In this document: piece after piece, positions 34,694-44,893 of the stretch
Numbering within the stretch: position 1 is the first letter of the stretch
How the letters are laid out: each line of letters opens with the position of its first letter
Source: Pseudomonadota bacterium
Lineage (GTDB): Bacteria; Pseudomonadota; Alphaproteobacteria; Rhizobiales; Devosiaceae
Direction of reading: 5' to 3'
Length of the DNA stretch: 64,000 bases
NCBI GenBank assembly: GCA_023431205.1
Contig: JAEYXQ010000120.1
Coordinates: 1 to 64,000, forward strand
The notes under the pieces: generated by a model
What the model was told of the DNA's origin: nothing
Database searches by the model: none
Seen by the model: only the letters and a program-made list of their open reading frames with translations
Position numbers and translations under genes: made by a program

Positions 34694-35635
34694 ATGCTGT
34701 TGGGACGAACCGCGAGCGGCCTGTTCTGGATGCACCGCTATGTGGAGCGGGCCGAGAACATGGCCCGTATCGTCGATGCCGGCCTGCGCATGGCCCTCAC
34801 CCGCAGCTCGAGCGCGCCGGAAGAATGGTCCTCGGTCGTGCTCTCCGCCGGCGCCATGGAGGCCTTCAACGCCAGGCATGATCGCTTCACGGCCGCCAAT
34901 GTCTCCGATTTCCTGCTGCGCGATCCCGACAACCCCTCGAGCGTCATCTCCTGCCTCGAAGCCACCCGCTTCAATGCCCGTATGGTTCGCACGGCCCTGA
35001 CCCGCGACGCCTGGGAAGCCGTCAATGAGGCCTGGATGGCGCTCAAGAGCGCGCTCAGTGCCCCCGTGCCCGAAAGCGAGCTCCCGCCGCTGCTCGACCA
35101 CATCAAGCGCGAAGCGTCCCTGATCCGTGGTGCTTTTCACGGCACCATGCTGCGCAACGAGATCTTCAACTTCTCCCGCATCGGCACCTTCATCGAGCGC
35201 GCGGACAACACCTCCCGCATTCTCGACGTGAAGTACTACGTGCTGCTGCCGGCCACCTCCTATGTCGGCGGCACCATGGATAACCACCAGTGGGAATCGA
35301 TCCTGCGGTCGGTGTCCGCGCACCGCTCCTATCGCTGGGTCTACGACACCCAGTACACCCCGGTGCAGATCGCCGAATACCTGATCCTCGACAGCCGGAT
35401 GCCGCGCTCGCTGCATTTCTGCTACCGCAACATCGCCGAAAATCTGGAGTTTCTGGCCCAGGAGTACGGCACGCGCCTATCGTGCCACGACATTTCCGCC
35501 CGAACCCTTGCCTCGCTGGGCGGCCGGCAGATCCAGGCCATCTTCGATTTCGGCCTCCACGAGTTCCTCACCGACTTCATCTATCAGAACAACAGGCTCG
35601 CGGCGGACATCGCCCGCGCCTACAACTTCGATTGA
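34694..35635 (+). CDS. Alpha-E domain protein (DUF403)
   Basis: 313-residue, mostly helical protein of the alpha-E family; molecular function unknown. It begins MLLGRTASGLFWMHRYVERA then ENMARIVDAGLRMAL, the defining N-terminal signature. Later, FIERADNTSRILDVKYYVLL repeats the ERAxNxxR motif, as expected for the family, and RIGTFIER marks the same element. No membrane segment. It starts 19 bases after the ATP-grasp gene and ends six bases before the transglutaminase gene. It probably works with the ATP-grasp enzyme, with which it is nearly always paired. Confidence 0.9.
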   Translation: MLLGRTASGLFWMHRYVERAENMARIVDAGLRMALTRSSSAPEEWSSVVLSAGAMEAFNARHDRFTAANVSDFLLRDPDNPSSVISCLEATRFNARMVRTALTRDAWEAVNEAWMALKSALSAPVPESELPPLLDHIKREASLIRGAFHGTMLRNEIFNFSRIGTFIERADNTSRILDVKYYVLLPATSYVGGTMDNHQWESILRSVSAHRSYRWVYDTQYTPVQIAEYLILDSRMPRSLHFCYRNIAENLEFLAQEYGTRLSCHDISARTLASLGGRQIQAIFDFGLHEFLTDFIYQNNRLAADIARAYNFD

Positions 35636-35641
35636 CCGGAC

Positions 35642-36439
35642 GTGCTCCTCTCCATCAGTCACACCTCGACCTACCGCTACGATCGCCCGGTGAACTACGC
35701 CGTGCAGCGGCTGCGCCTGTGGCCGCGCACCTCTGACGTCCAGATGGTGCAGGACTGGAAGGTGGATGTGGTCGGCGCCGCCTCTGAACTGACCTACGAC
35801 GACGCCTTCGCCAACCGCACCGAACTGCTGCGGTCGCTGCCGGAGACCTCCGAGATCGTCATCCATGCCACCGGGCACGTGACCACCACCGACACCGCCG
35901 GTGTGTTCGGCCGCGGCCTGAGTGTTGCCCCACTCTGGGTCTTTCTCCGCCAGACGCCGCTGACCGAGCCGGGAGAGGCCGTCAAGGCTCTGGCGGAGCC
36001 CTCGTCCGGCACGTCGGGTACGCTCGACCTGCTGCACCGCCTGTCCGGCGAAACCACCGCGCGCGTGGCCTACATTCCTGGAACAACCGACGTAGCCACC
36101 CCCGCAGAGGCGGCGCTGGCAAACGGCAGCGGCGTTTGCCAGGATCACGCCCATGTCTTCATCGCTGCGGCCCGGCTGCTGGGCATTCCTGCCCGCTATG
36201 TCTCGGGATACCTGCTGATGGAGGGCCAGTCCGAGCAGACGGCCACCCATGCCTGGGCCGAGGCCTACGTCGAGGACTTGGGCTGGGTCGGCTTCGATGC
36301 CGCCAACGGGGTGGCGCCGGACGAGAAATACGTCCGGATCGCCTGCGGGCTGGACTACAGCCAGGCTGCGCCGATCACTGGTTTGCGGCGTGGGTCGTCG
36401 GTGGAGTCGCTTGCTGTCGCGTTGAATGTAGAGCAGTAA
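35642..36439 (+). CDS. Transglutaminase-like cysteine protease
   Basis: 265 residues, GTG start six bases after the alpha-E stop. N-terminal beta domain (HTSTYRYDRPVNYAVQRLRL), then a transglutaminase-like papain fold. The catalytic triad is visible: Cys166 in GSGVCQDHAHVF, His203 in TATHAWAEAY and Asp219 in GFDAANG. No signal peptide, so cytoplasmic. Bacterial members act mostly as peptidases or amide-transferring enzymes. In this conserved cluster it is proposed to cut or transfer peptides made by the ATP-grasp partner; that is not proven. Confidence 0.92.
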   Translation: MLLSISHTSTYRYDRPVNYAVQRLRLWPRTSDVQMVQDWKVDVVGAASELTYDDAFANRTELLRSLPETSEIVIHATGHVTTTDTAGVFGRGLSVAPLWVFLRQTPLTEPGEAVKALAEPSSGTSGTLDLLHRLSGETTARVAYIPGTTDVATPAEAALANGSGVCQDHAHVFIAAARLLGIPARYVSGYLLMEGQSEQTATHAWAEAYVEDLGWVGFDAANGVAPDEKYVRIACGLDYSQAAPITGLRRGSSVESLAVALNVEQ

Positions 36440-36467
36440 GCATGGCTCGCAGCCTCGTTGGAATCGC

Positions 36468-37196
36468 ATGACCTACTGTGTTGGTTTGAAGACGGATCAG
36501 GGCCTGGTGTTCATGTCGGACACCCGGACCAATGCCGGTCTCGACAACATCTCCACCTTCTCCAAGATGCGCACCTGGGAGGTGCCGGGCGAGCGCGTGA
36601 TCGTGCTGCTGTCGGCGGGAAATCTGGCGACCACACAGGCAGTTACCAGTATCCTCGAGGAGCGCTCAAAGGCGCCGGACGAGCGCCATCCGACCGTGCT
36701 GGATACCCCGTCCATGTTCCAGACCGCCCGCCTCATCGGCAGCGTGGTCAAGGAGGTGATCCGCGATGCCGCTCCCGCCGGCCAGACTGCCGATGCCTTC
36801 GCCGCGTCGTTCATCCTGGGTGGCCAGATCAAGGGCGGCGAGCCGCGGCTGTTCTATATCTACCCCGAGGGCAACTTCATCGAGTCCTCGGCGGATACGC
36901 CGTTCTTCCAGATCGGTGAGCACAAGTACGGCAAGCCGATCCTGATCCGGGCCTATGAGCCGGCGATGAGCTTCGAGGATGCCATCAAGTTGTTGCTGGT
37001 GTCGTTTGATTCCACGTTGAAATCCAACCTATCCGTTGGCCTGCCGCTCGACATGCAGACCTATGAGAGCGGCAGCCTGCGGCTGGGTCCAGGCCGTCGG
37101 TTCGAGCGCGACGATCCGTATTATCTCTCGATTTCCGAAGGCTGGTCCGACGCGTTGAAGGCGGCGTTCCACAGCCTGCCGCCGCTCCGAACCTGA
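36468..37196 (+). CDS. Anbu-type proteasome-like peptidase
   Basis: 242-residue protein of the Anbu family (bacterial proteasome/HslV relative, Ntn-hydrolase fold). After removal of Met1 the N-terminal residue is Thr, followed by YCVGLKTDQGLVFMSDTRTN; Asp18 and Lys33 of the precursor match the catalytic Asp17 and Lys32/33 of proteasome beta subunits. Further family segments are VIVLLSAGNLATTQAV and FILGGQIKGGEPRLFYIYPE. Anbu proteins form self-compartmentalised open or ring assemblies; substrates are unknown. It closes the ATP-grasp/alpha-E/transglutaminase run, starting 28 bases after it. Confidence 0.94.
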   Translation: MTYCVGLKTDQGLVFMSDTRTNAGLDNISTFSKMRTWEVPGERVIVLLSAGNLATTQAVTSILEERSKAPDERHPTVLDTPSMFQTARLIGSVVKEVIRDAAPAGQTADAFAASFILGGQIKGGEPRLFYIYPEGNFIESSADTPFFQIGEHKYGKPILIRAYEPAMSFEDAIKLLLVSFDSTLKSNLSVGLPLDMQTYESGSLRLGPGRRFERDDPYYLSISEGWSDALKAAFHSLPPLRT

Positions 37197-37283
37197 ACGA
37201 AAATGAACGCCGGATGAACAGTGCCCCGCCGGTGCTGTCCGAGCCATATCCAGAGACACCGGGAGGGCAGGCGTCAGCCTGCA

Positions 37284-38819
37284 ATGACAATGAACATGCA
37301 GGCGCCATTCCAGGACAACTTCCTCTCCCCCGACCTTGATGACCCGCGGCTGGCGCGCAAGCGCAGCTACCGGATGCTGGTGGACGGCAAGTCGGTCGAT
37401 GCGCTGTCGGGCGAGACCGTCTTGCGGGAGAGCCCGGGCCACCGTGGCAAGGTGGTGGGCGAGTGGCCCGCGGCGTCGACCGAGGATGTCAGCCTCGCCA
37501 TCGGCGCTGCCCGCCGCGCCTTCGATGGTCCGTGGGCGCGCATGAGCGGCGCCGAGCGCTCGACGATCCTCCATCGCGTGGCGGCCGGCATTCTCCGGCA
37601 TCAGGAGGAACTGGGCCTGATCGAGTGCCTCGAGACCGGCAAGCCGCTGGCCCAGGCGACCGGCGAGATCGGCTACTGCGCCGACCTGTGGACCTATGCC
37701 GCCGGCATGGCGCGCGGCCTCGAGGGCGACTCGCACAACGCCATCGGCGACAATCGGCTGGGGCTCGTGCTGCGTGAACCGGCGGGGGTGGTGGGCATCA
37801 TTACGCCGTGGAACTTCCCCTTCATCATCGTGTCCGAGCGTGTGCCGTGGGCGCTGGGTGCCGGCTGCACCGTGGTGGTCAAGCCCAGCGAATTCACCTC
37901 CGGCACCACGATCCGCCTCGCCGAAATCGCGCTTGAGGCCGGCGTGCCTCCGGGCGTGTTCAACGTCGTCACCGGTACCGGCCCGGCTGCCGGCCAGTTG
38001 CTGGCCGAAGACCCCCGCGTCGACGTCCTGGCCTTCACCGGCTCGGTGCGCGTCGGCACGCATCTGGCGGCATTGGCTGCCGCGACGGTGAAGCGCGTGG
38101 GTCTCGAACTCGGCGGCAAGGGCCCGCAGGTGGTGTTTGCCGATGCCGACCTCGAAGCGGCGGCGGACGGCATCGCCTATGGCGTGTACCATAATGCCGG
38201 CCAGTGCTGCATCTCCGGCAGCCGGCTCATCGTCCACAACGCTATCCGTCCGGCGCTGCTGGAGCGCCTGCTCGACCTGTCGCGCCGCCTGCCGTTCGGC
38301 GATCCGCTCGGCAACAGCAAGTTCGGCGCCATGGTCACCGACCAGCATGCCGACAAGGTTGCCAGCTACATCGCCAAGGGTGTTGCCGAGGGAGCCGAAC
38401 TTCTGCTCGGCGGCGACCGGGTAGCGGCGTCCAAGGGCAACTTCATCGCCCCGACGGTGTTCGACCGCGTCACGCCCGGCATGACCATCGCCCAGGAGGA
38501 GATCTTTGGGCCGGTGCTGTCGACCATCGGCTTCGACACGACCGAGGAGGCGGTGGCGCTCGCCAACGCCACCCCTTACGGGCTTTCGGCCAGCGTCTGG
38601 TCACGCGATCTCGAAACCGCCATCCAGGCCACGCGCCGCATCCGGGCCGGGCGCTTCTGGATCAACTCGGTGATCGATGGGACGCCGGAAATGCCGATCG
38701 GAGGCTACAAGAAAAGCGGCACTGGCCGTGAACTCGGCCGCTACGGCTTCGACGAATATTCCCAGTTCAAGGGTCTGCACATGACCCTCGGGCGGCCACA
38801 GCCATGGTTCGAGCATTAG
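37284..38819 (+). CDS. NAD(P)-dependent aldehyde dehydrogenase
   Basis: 511-residue cytoplasmic enzyme oxidising an aldehyde to an acid. Landmarks: GIITPWNFPFIIVSERVPW, cofactor lysine in VVVKPSEFTSGTT, FTGSVRVGTHL, catalytic Glu in LELGGKGPQVVFADAD, catalytic Cys in NAGQCCISGSR, and EEIFGPVLS. Closest in style to betaine-aldehyde and aminobutyraldehyde dehydrogenases. The start is uncertain among three ATGs (37284, 37290, 37296) because none has a clear SD. It stands alone between the Anbu cluster and a serine hydrolase; no role in murein recycling is implied. Confidence 0.92.
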   Translation: MTMNMQAPFQDNFLSPDLDDPRLARKRSYRMLVDGKSVDALSGETVLRESPGHRGKVVGEWPAASTEDVSLAIGAARRAFDGPWARMSGAERSTILHRVAAGILRHQEELGLIECLETGKPLAQATGEIGYCADLWTYAAGMARGLEGDSHNAIGDNRLGLVLREPAGVVGIITPWNFPFIIVSERVPWALGAGCTVVVKPSEFTSGTTIRLAEIALEAGVPPGVFNVVTGTGPAAGQLLAEDPRVDVLAFTGSVRVGTHLAALAAATVKRVGLELGGKGPQVVFADADLEAAADGIAYGVYHNAGQCCISGSRLIVHNAIRPALLERLLDLSRRLPFGDPLGNSKFGAMVTDQHADKVASYIAKGVAEGAELLLGGDRVAASKGNFIAPTVFDRVTPGMTIAQEEIFGPVLSTIGFDTTEEAVALANATPYGLSASVWSRDLETAIQATRRIRAGRFWINSVIDGTPEMPIGGYKKSGTGRELGRYGFDEYSQFKGLHMTLGRPQPWFEH

Positions 38820-38832
38820 GCCGGCTCGTCGT

Positions 38833-38848
38833 GCTGGCCTGAGCCAGC
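38833..38848 (+). terminator. Hairpin after the aldehyde dehydrogenase gene
   Basis: GCTGGC-CTGA-GCCAGC, a perfect 6-base stem with a tetraloop, 13 bases after the stop. No T-run. Confidence 0.4.
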
Positions 38849-38970
38849 CTCGGGCGTGAAGTGGCGCCACACGGAAACCTTGTTGCATCTGCGGCACCTG
38901 GTGACTGGCACCGCAACCGGTGGGGGACTATGACCACTGGGAATCCCGTCTGCCCGAAAAGAGAGTCGGC

Positions 38971-39972
38971 ATGAGCCTTGATACTGCCCTCGACCACACC
39001 TTCGAACTGGTGGAGACCGCCATTGCGGCCGGCAGGATTCCCGGAGGGGTGCTGGGGGTTGTCGATGCCGACGGGAACCGGGCCGTTCGCGTTGCCGGTG
39101 CGGCGCAGACGGTGCCGCATCGCCGCCCTATGGAGCAGGACACCTGGTTCGACCTTGCCTCGCTGACCAAGGTGCTGTTCACCACCCCCCGCATTCTGGC
39201 GCTGGCGGAACAGGGCCGGCTGGACCTCGATGCGCCGCTGACCAGCGTCATCCCGGATTTCGCCCAGTACAATCCCGACAACTGGCAGCGCAAGGTGACC
39301 TTCCGCCAATGCCTGGGGCACCAGACGCCGTTTCCCGGCGTGTTTCCGCTCTACACCTACGGCACCGACCCCAACCTGCTGCGCCATTTCGTGCTGCAGC
39401 GCGACTGGCGGGCTGGTCCGGCAGTCTATTCCGACATCAACTTTATCCTGCTCGGCATCGCCATCGAGCGGCTCGAGAACCAGACCATTCGTGCCATTGA
39501 TCCCGGTCCGGGCTTCGCTTGGTCTGCCGATCCGACCACATGCGCCGCCACGGAGCACTGCCCGTGGCGCGGTCGTGTCCTGGTCGGGGAAGTGCATGAC
39601 GAGAACTGTGCTGCACTGGAAGGGTCCGGCCATGCGGGCCTGTTCGGCACGGTGTCCTCGGTCCTCGGGTTTGCTGAAGGCGTGCTCGCGGGCACCACGG
39701 CGTCTCCCGCGGCCGTCGAACTGATGCGCCAGCCGCTCTCGGGGCGGCGCACCCACGGCTGGGAGCGGCCCTATGAGGGTTGGTCGGGTGGGGAACTGTG
39801 TTCGCCAGAGACCATCGGCCATACCGGCTTCACCGGCACCGGCCTCTGGATCGACTTCGCCCGCTGCCGCGCCTGGACGCTGCTGACCAACCGCGTCCAC
39901 CCGACCCGCCATTTCGACAGCGGCATCTTCGCGCTGCGCCGCGCCGTCGGCGACCGCATCAACCGGCACTGA
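38971..39972 (+). CDS. Beta-lactamase-fold serine hydrolase
   Basis: Class C beta-lactamase/DD-peptidase-fold hydrolase, 333 residues from the ATG with AGAG upstream; a GTG 17 codons earlier lacks an SD. The nucleophile motif is DLASLTKVLFTTP (Ser-x-x-Lys), the second motif AVYSDINFILLG (Tyr-Ser-Asp), and the third probably HTGFTGTG near residue 285. No signal peptide is visible, so the enzyme may be cytoplasmic. It lies eight bases before anmK; a serine hydrolase of this fold likewise accompanies murQ-nagZ genes in Bacillus. It may hydrolyse an ester, amide or lactam of a muropeptide; substrate unknown. Confidence 0.86.
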   Translation: MSLDTALDHTFELVETAIAAGRIPGGVLGVVDADGNRAVRVAGAAQTVPHRRPMEQDTWFDLASLTKVLFTTPRILALAEQGRLDLDAPLTSVIPDFAQYNPDNWQRKVTFRQCLGHQTPFPGVFPLYTYGTDPNLLRHFVLQRDWRAGPAVYSDINFILLGIAIERLENQTIRAIDPGPGFAWSADPTTCAATEHCPWRGRVLVGEVHDENCAALEGSGHAGLFGTVSSVLGFAEGVLAGTTASPAAVELMRQPLSGRRTHGWERPYEGWSGGELCSPETIGHTGFTGTGLWIDFARCRAWTLLTNRVHPTRHFDSGIFALRRAVGDRINRH

Positions 39973-39980
39973 GGATATCC

Positions 39981-41096
39981 ATGGAACCGATCTGGGCCGT
40001 CGGCCTGATGACCGGCACCGCCCTCGACGGCTTTGTCGACGTGGCCCTGCTCAAGACCGACGGCGAGACGGTGGAACAGTTCGGCCCCTACGAACTGATG
40101 CCCTATGGCGAGGACCTGCGCGCGCTCCTGGGAGAGACGCTGGAGGCCGCGCGAGCCTGGAACTTCGACGGCCCTGAGCCGGCCATCTTCGTCGAAGCCG
40201 AGGCGGCGCTGACCCGGGCCCAGGCCGATGCGGTCCGTCGCTTCGTCGAGGGGCGCGGCATGCAACTGGCGGAGATCGGCGTTGTCGGCTTCCACGGCCA
40301 GTCCGTGCTTCACCGCGCCCCGACCGCCGAGCGCAAGGGCGATACCCGCCAGCTTGGGGACGGCCGGTTGATGCACCAACTGCTCGGCGTCCGGGTGGCC
40401 TATGATTTTCGCTCCGCCGATGTGCGGGCAGGAGGGCAGGGCGCCCCGCTGGCGGCGATCTACCATCAGGCGCTGCTCCGCGGCCTGGGTGCGCGCGGAG
40501 AAACCGCCGTGCTCAACCTGGGCGGCGTCGCCAACGTAACCTGGTGGGATGGTGACAATCAGCTGGTGGCCTTCGACACTGGCCCTGCCAATGCGCCGAT
40601 CAACGATTTCGTCAAGGCAATGGGAGCCGGCGACATGGACCGCGACGGCGCCCTGGCGCTGAGCGGCACGGTGGACGAGGCGCGGCTGACTGAACTGCTC
40701 GAGCATGGCTATCTGATGGCGCCCTGGCCAAAGTCCCTCGACCGCTTCGACTTCACCGCCGCCATGGCGGATGGGCTCGACCTGAGGACCGGTGCGGCGA
40801 CGCTCACCGCTTTCACTGCCGCTGCCGTCGGCTGCGGGCTCGACCTGCTGCCGGAGCGGCCGCGGCGCCTGATCGTCTGCGGTGGTGGACGGCACAACCC
40901 GGCGATCATGCGCATGCTGAACGAGCGCGCCGGCGTTGAAGCCGTGCCCGCCGAAACAGTCGGCTGGCGCGGCGACGCCATCGAAGCCGAATGCTTCGCC
41001 TTCCTCGCCGCACGCGCTCTCCGCGGCCTGCCGATCAGCTTTCCGACCACCACCGGCGCTCCGCACCCCCTGACGGGAGGACGGGTAGCAAGGTAG
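39981..41096 (+). CDS. anmK: Anhydro-N-acetylmuramic acid kinase
   Basis: AnmK cleaves the 1,6-anhydro ring of anhydroMurNAc and phosphorylates it to MurNAc-6-phosphate in the cytoplasm. 371 residues, usual length. Landmarks: VGLMTGTALDGFVDVALL at the phosphate-1 loop, GVVGFHGQSVLHRAP, FRSADVRAGGQGAPLA, VLNLGGVANVT, DTGPANAPINDFV and CGGGRHNPAIM. GAGG lies six bases before the ATG. The product is the substrate of MurQ encoded on the facing strand (48143-49075). It converges with the importer operon; a perfect GC-rich hairpin lies between. Confidence 0.95.
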   Translation: MEPIWAVGLMTGTALDGFVDVALLKTDGETVEQFGPYELMPYGEDLRALLGETLEAARAWNFDGPEPAIFVEAEAALTRAQADAVRRFVEGRGMQLAEIGVVGFHGQSVLHRAPTAERKGDTRQLGDGRLMHQLLGVRVAYDFRSADVRAGGQGAPLAAIYHQALLRGLGARGETAVLNLGGVANVTWWDGDNQLVAFDTGPANAPINDFVKAMGAGDMDRDGALALSGTVDEARLTELLEHGYLMAPWPKSLDRFDFTAAMADGLDLRTGAATLTAFTAAAVGCGLDLLPERPRRLIVCGGGRHNPAIMRMLNERAGVEAVPAETVGWRGDAIEAECFAFLAARALRGLPISFPTTTGAPHPLTGGRVAR

Positions 41097-41109
41097 CGGG
41101 GGTATCTCT

Positions 41110-41128
41110 CCTCCCCCTTGAGGGGAGG
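41110..41128. terminator. Bidirectional hairpin between anmK and the importer operon
   Basis: CCTCCCC-CTTGA-GGGGAGG perfect 7-base stem between two converging genes. Similar CCCCTTGAGGGG elements are common between genes in rhizobial genomes, so it may be a dispersed repeat as well as a terminator. Confidence 0.55.
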
Positions 41129-41183
41129 GTCGGCGGAGGGGGTCGTAGGTCTCGGCAGGAGCCAGGGGGAGAAGCGAAGGCGC

Positions 41184-42088
41184 TTAGTCCGCCAGCACCC
41201 GCACGAAGTGGTTGTCGCCGACCTGCCGCGTCTCGTCCTGCGGCAGGGCCGAGCGGCGGCGGATGTCTTCCACCCGGCTCAGCTCGTCCGGAGCCGCCTG
41301 GTCGAAGCGGCGATCGGGGTCCGGCACGGCGGCCAGCAGCAGCCGCGTATAGGGGTGCTGCGGGTTGCCGAGCACGCTGTCGGTGCCGCCCCATTCGACG
41401 ATCTGGCCGGAATACATCACCATGATGTCTTCGGCGACATAGCGCGCGGTGGCGATGTCATGGGTGATGTAGAGCAGCGCCAGCTGCTCTTCCGCCTTCA
41501 TCGCGTTGAGCAGGTTGAGGATGCCGAGCCGCACCGACACGTCGAGCATCGAGGTCGGCTCGTCGGCAACGATCACCTGCGGGTTCACTGCCAGCGCCCG
41601 GGCAATGCTGATGCGCTGGCGCTGTCCGCCGGACAGTTCGTGCGGAAACTTGGGCATCACCAGATTCGGATCGAGCTTCACCCGCGCCAGCAACTCTTCC
41701 ACCGCCGCCTTGCGGGCCCCGCCGCTCAGGTTCGGCTGGTGCAGCCGCAGCGGCCGCTCCAGATGGTAGCGGATGGTGTGTGCCGGATTGAGCGAGGAGA
41801 ACGGGTCCTGGAACACCATCTGCACGGCGGAACGGTAGCCCTTCAGCGCCTTGCGGTCCGCCTTGCCCAGCGGCGCGCCGCGGAACAGGAGCTGGCCGTC
41901 ATCGGGCGTGTATTCGCGCATGATCAGCCGCGCCGCGGTGGTCTTGCCCGAACCGGACTCGCCCACCAGCGCCAGCGTCCGCCCGGCATGCAGCCCGAAC
42001 GACACTGACCGCGCCGCATAGACGGCGTTGTCGCCATGGCCGAAAACCTTGGACACGCGATCCAGCGCGAGAATGGGGGACGCGCCGC

Positions 42089-42092
<4 letters not shown>
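41184..42092 (-). CDS. Oligopeptide-type ABC ATPase (DppF type) of the murein-recycling operon
   Basis: 302 residues, last gene of the operon. Walker A GESGSGKTTAARLIM (about residue 42), Q-loop MVFQDPFSSLNPAHTIRYHL, signature ELSGGQRQRISIARAL, Walker B VIVADEPTSMLDVSVR, H-loop LLYITHDIATARY, and oligopeptide-type C-terminus HPYTRLLLAAVPDPDRRFD. Overlaps the upstream DppD-type gene by four bases. Many relatives in this subgroup transport beta-linked oligosaccharides rather than peptides, which fits a saccharide-bearing murein fragment. Confidence 0.92.
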
Positions 42093-42903
<811 letters not shown>

Positions 42904-42907
<4 letters not shown>

Positions 42908-43791
42908 AGCTTGCCCTCCCCCAGCCGCACCATTCGGGTCCAGCGGTTCAGCATGCCGCCGGTCCGCAGCCGCGGGTTGGCGATCTCGTCGATGGCGAAG
43001 TTGATCAGCGCCAGCCCGAGGCCCAGCAGCGCCAGCGCGAAACACGGTGCCAGCAGGTCCCACCACGCCCCGACCGAGAGCGCCGAGGCATTCTGGGCGT
43101 TGTAGAGCATGATCCCCCACGACACGGTGTTGGGATCGCCGAGACCAAGGAACTCCAGCGTCGCCTCGGTGATCACCGCGAAGATGACGCTGCCGATGAA
43201 GTTGATACCGACGATGGAGATCAGGTTCGGGAAGATTTCGAGCGCCATGATGCGCCAGCTTGGCTCGCCCAGCATCTCGGCCGACTTGACGAAGTCGCGC
43301 TGCCGGATCGACAGCGTCTCCGCCCGCGTCACCCGCACGCCCCAGGCCCAGGACGTAAGCCCGAGGATGACGGCGATCACCAGCGGGCTCGCCTGCCCGA
43401 TGAACGCGGCCAGCACCAGCAGCAGCGGCAGGTTGGGCACCACCAGCACCATGTTGGTGAAGAAGTTGATGACCTCGTCGACCACGCCGCCCTTGTAGCC
43501 GGCAATGATGCCGAGCACGGTGCCGATGACCGTGATCATCAGCCCGGCGCCGAAGCCGACGGCCAGCGAGACGCGAGCGCCATGCACCAGGCGCGAGAAC
43601 ACGTCGTGCCCGAGGCGCGTGGTGCCCAGCCAGTGCTCCCAGGAGGGAGCCTGGTGCGGCCGGCCGACCCGGCGCACCGGGCTGTACTCGGTCAGGAACG
43701 GAGCGAAGGTTGCCACCAGCACGATCAGCGTGAGGATGGCGAGGCCGACCACCGCCTTGCGGTTGTGCAGCAGCTGCTTGAGAAGTGCCAT
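42904..43791 (-). CDS. Oligopeptide-type ABC permease (DppC type)
   Basis: 295-residue membrane subunit with an N-terminal helix (AVVGLAILTLIVLVATFAPF), the periplasmic segment HWLGTTRLGHDVFSRLVHGA, about five further helices and a coupling loop RQRDFVKSAEMLGEPSWRIM. An extended N-terminal periplasmic region after the first helix is typical of DppC. The start is three bases after the DppB-type stop; the stop overlaps the next gene. Confidence 0.92.
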
Positions 43792-43794
43792 GGG

Positions 43795-44772
43795 TTACGC
43801 CCTCTTCAGGCGCGGGTCGAGCAGCACGTAGCTGAGATCGACAATGAAATTGGAGACCAGCATCGCAGCGGTCATGATCAGCAACTGGCCCTGGATCACC
43901 GGATAATCGCGCGCCAGGATGGCCTGGTAGAGCGTGTTGCCGAGCCCGGGATAGTTGAACACCACCTCGGTCACCAGCGAGCCGCCGAGCACGGTGCCGA
44001 TGGCAATGGCAAGGCTGGAGATGGTCGGCAGAAGCGCGTTGCGCGCGGCATACCACAGCATCACCCGCTGGTCGGACAGGCCCTTGGCGCGGCCCATGAC
44101 GATGTAGTCCTCGCCCAAGAGGTTGATCATGTTGTTGCGCATGGTCACGGCGAACCCGCCGGTCAGCACGATCACCAGCGTCAGCATCGGCAGGGTGCCG
44201 TGGTAGATCACGCTCGAGATGTACGGCCAGTCTAAGCCGGGATCGAGCATGGGGTTGGCGGCATAGCCGTTGGGGAACAGGCGCAGCGTGTAGCCGAACA
44301 CGAACAGCATCAGCAGCGATACGACCACCGCCGGCACCGAGCTCGAGAAGATCGCCGACATCGACACGACGGAGTCGAACAGCGTGCCGCGGCGCCAGGC
44401 CGCCATGATGCCCATGAAGGTGCCGAGCACGAAGCTGATCAGGGTGGCAACGCCCACCAGTCCCAGCGTCCAGACCAGCGCCCGGCCCAGCAGTTCGGTC
44501 ACCGGCAGCGGGAAGTACTTGATCGAGCGGCCGAGGTCGCCGGTGAACACGCTCTGCATGTAGGCCAGGTATTGCTCATGCAGCGGCGCATCGATGAAGC
44601 CGAAGGTCAGCTTCAGCGCGTTCAGGTTCTCGAGAGACAGCTCCGAGCCGGCGCTGGCGAACATGATCTTGATGGGGTCGCCTGGCATCAGCCGCGGCAG
44701 GAAGAAATTGATGGTGGCGGCAGCCACGAACGCTGCCAGGTAGAACGCCAGCCGCCGGAGCAGAAAGGCCAT
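43795..44772 (-). CDS. Oligopeptide-type ABC permease (DppB type)
   Basis: 325-residue membrane subunit. ATG at 44772 was chosen with AGGAG eleven bases upstream; a GTG four codons earlier directly abuts the SD. First helix LAFYLAAFVAAATINFFLPR, then LMPGDPIKIMFAS, and the coupling loop is EDYIVMGRAKGLSDQRVMLW. The family ending DLSYVLLDPRLKRA is present. A 161-base gap with a strong stem-loop separates it from the binding-protein gene, typical where the binding protein is made in excess. Confidence 0.92.
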   Translation of the reverse strand: MAFLLRRLAFYLAAFVAAATINFFLPRLMPGDPIKIMFASAGSELSLENLNALKLTFGFIDAPLHEQYLAYMQSVFTGDLGRSIKYFPLPVTELLGRALVWTLGLVGVATLISFVLGTFMGIMAAWRRGTLFDSVVSMSAIFSSSVPAVVVSLLMLFVFGYTLRLFPNGYAANPMLDPGLDWPYISSVIYHGTLPMLTLVIVLTGGFAVTMRNNMINLLGEDYIVMGRAKGLSDQRVMLWYAARNALLPTISSLAIAIGTVLGGSLVTEVVFNYPGLGNTLYQAILARDYPVIQGQLLIMTAAMLVSNFIVDLSYVLLDPRLKRA

Positions 44773-44893
44773 GTGCTTGATCACTCCTGGGCTGGGAAAG
44801 CCGCGGATTAGTCACTCACTCGATCGTCCCCCCGGCTGTGGGCGGGGATGGCACGGAGTGTGAGTGCATGTCCCTTCAGGGAAGGGCGGGTCT

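Noticed and set aside
41101..41170. GC-rich stretch after anmK as part of a mobile repeat
   Set aside because: Only one clear hairpin copy is seen in the window, which is explained as a bidirectional terminator.
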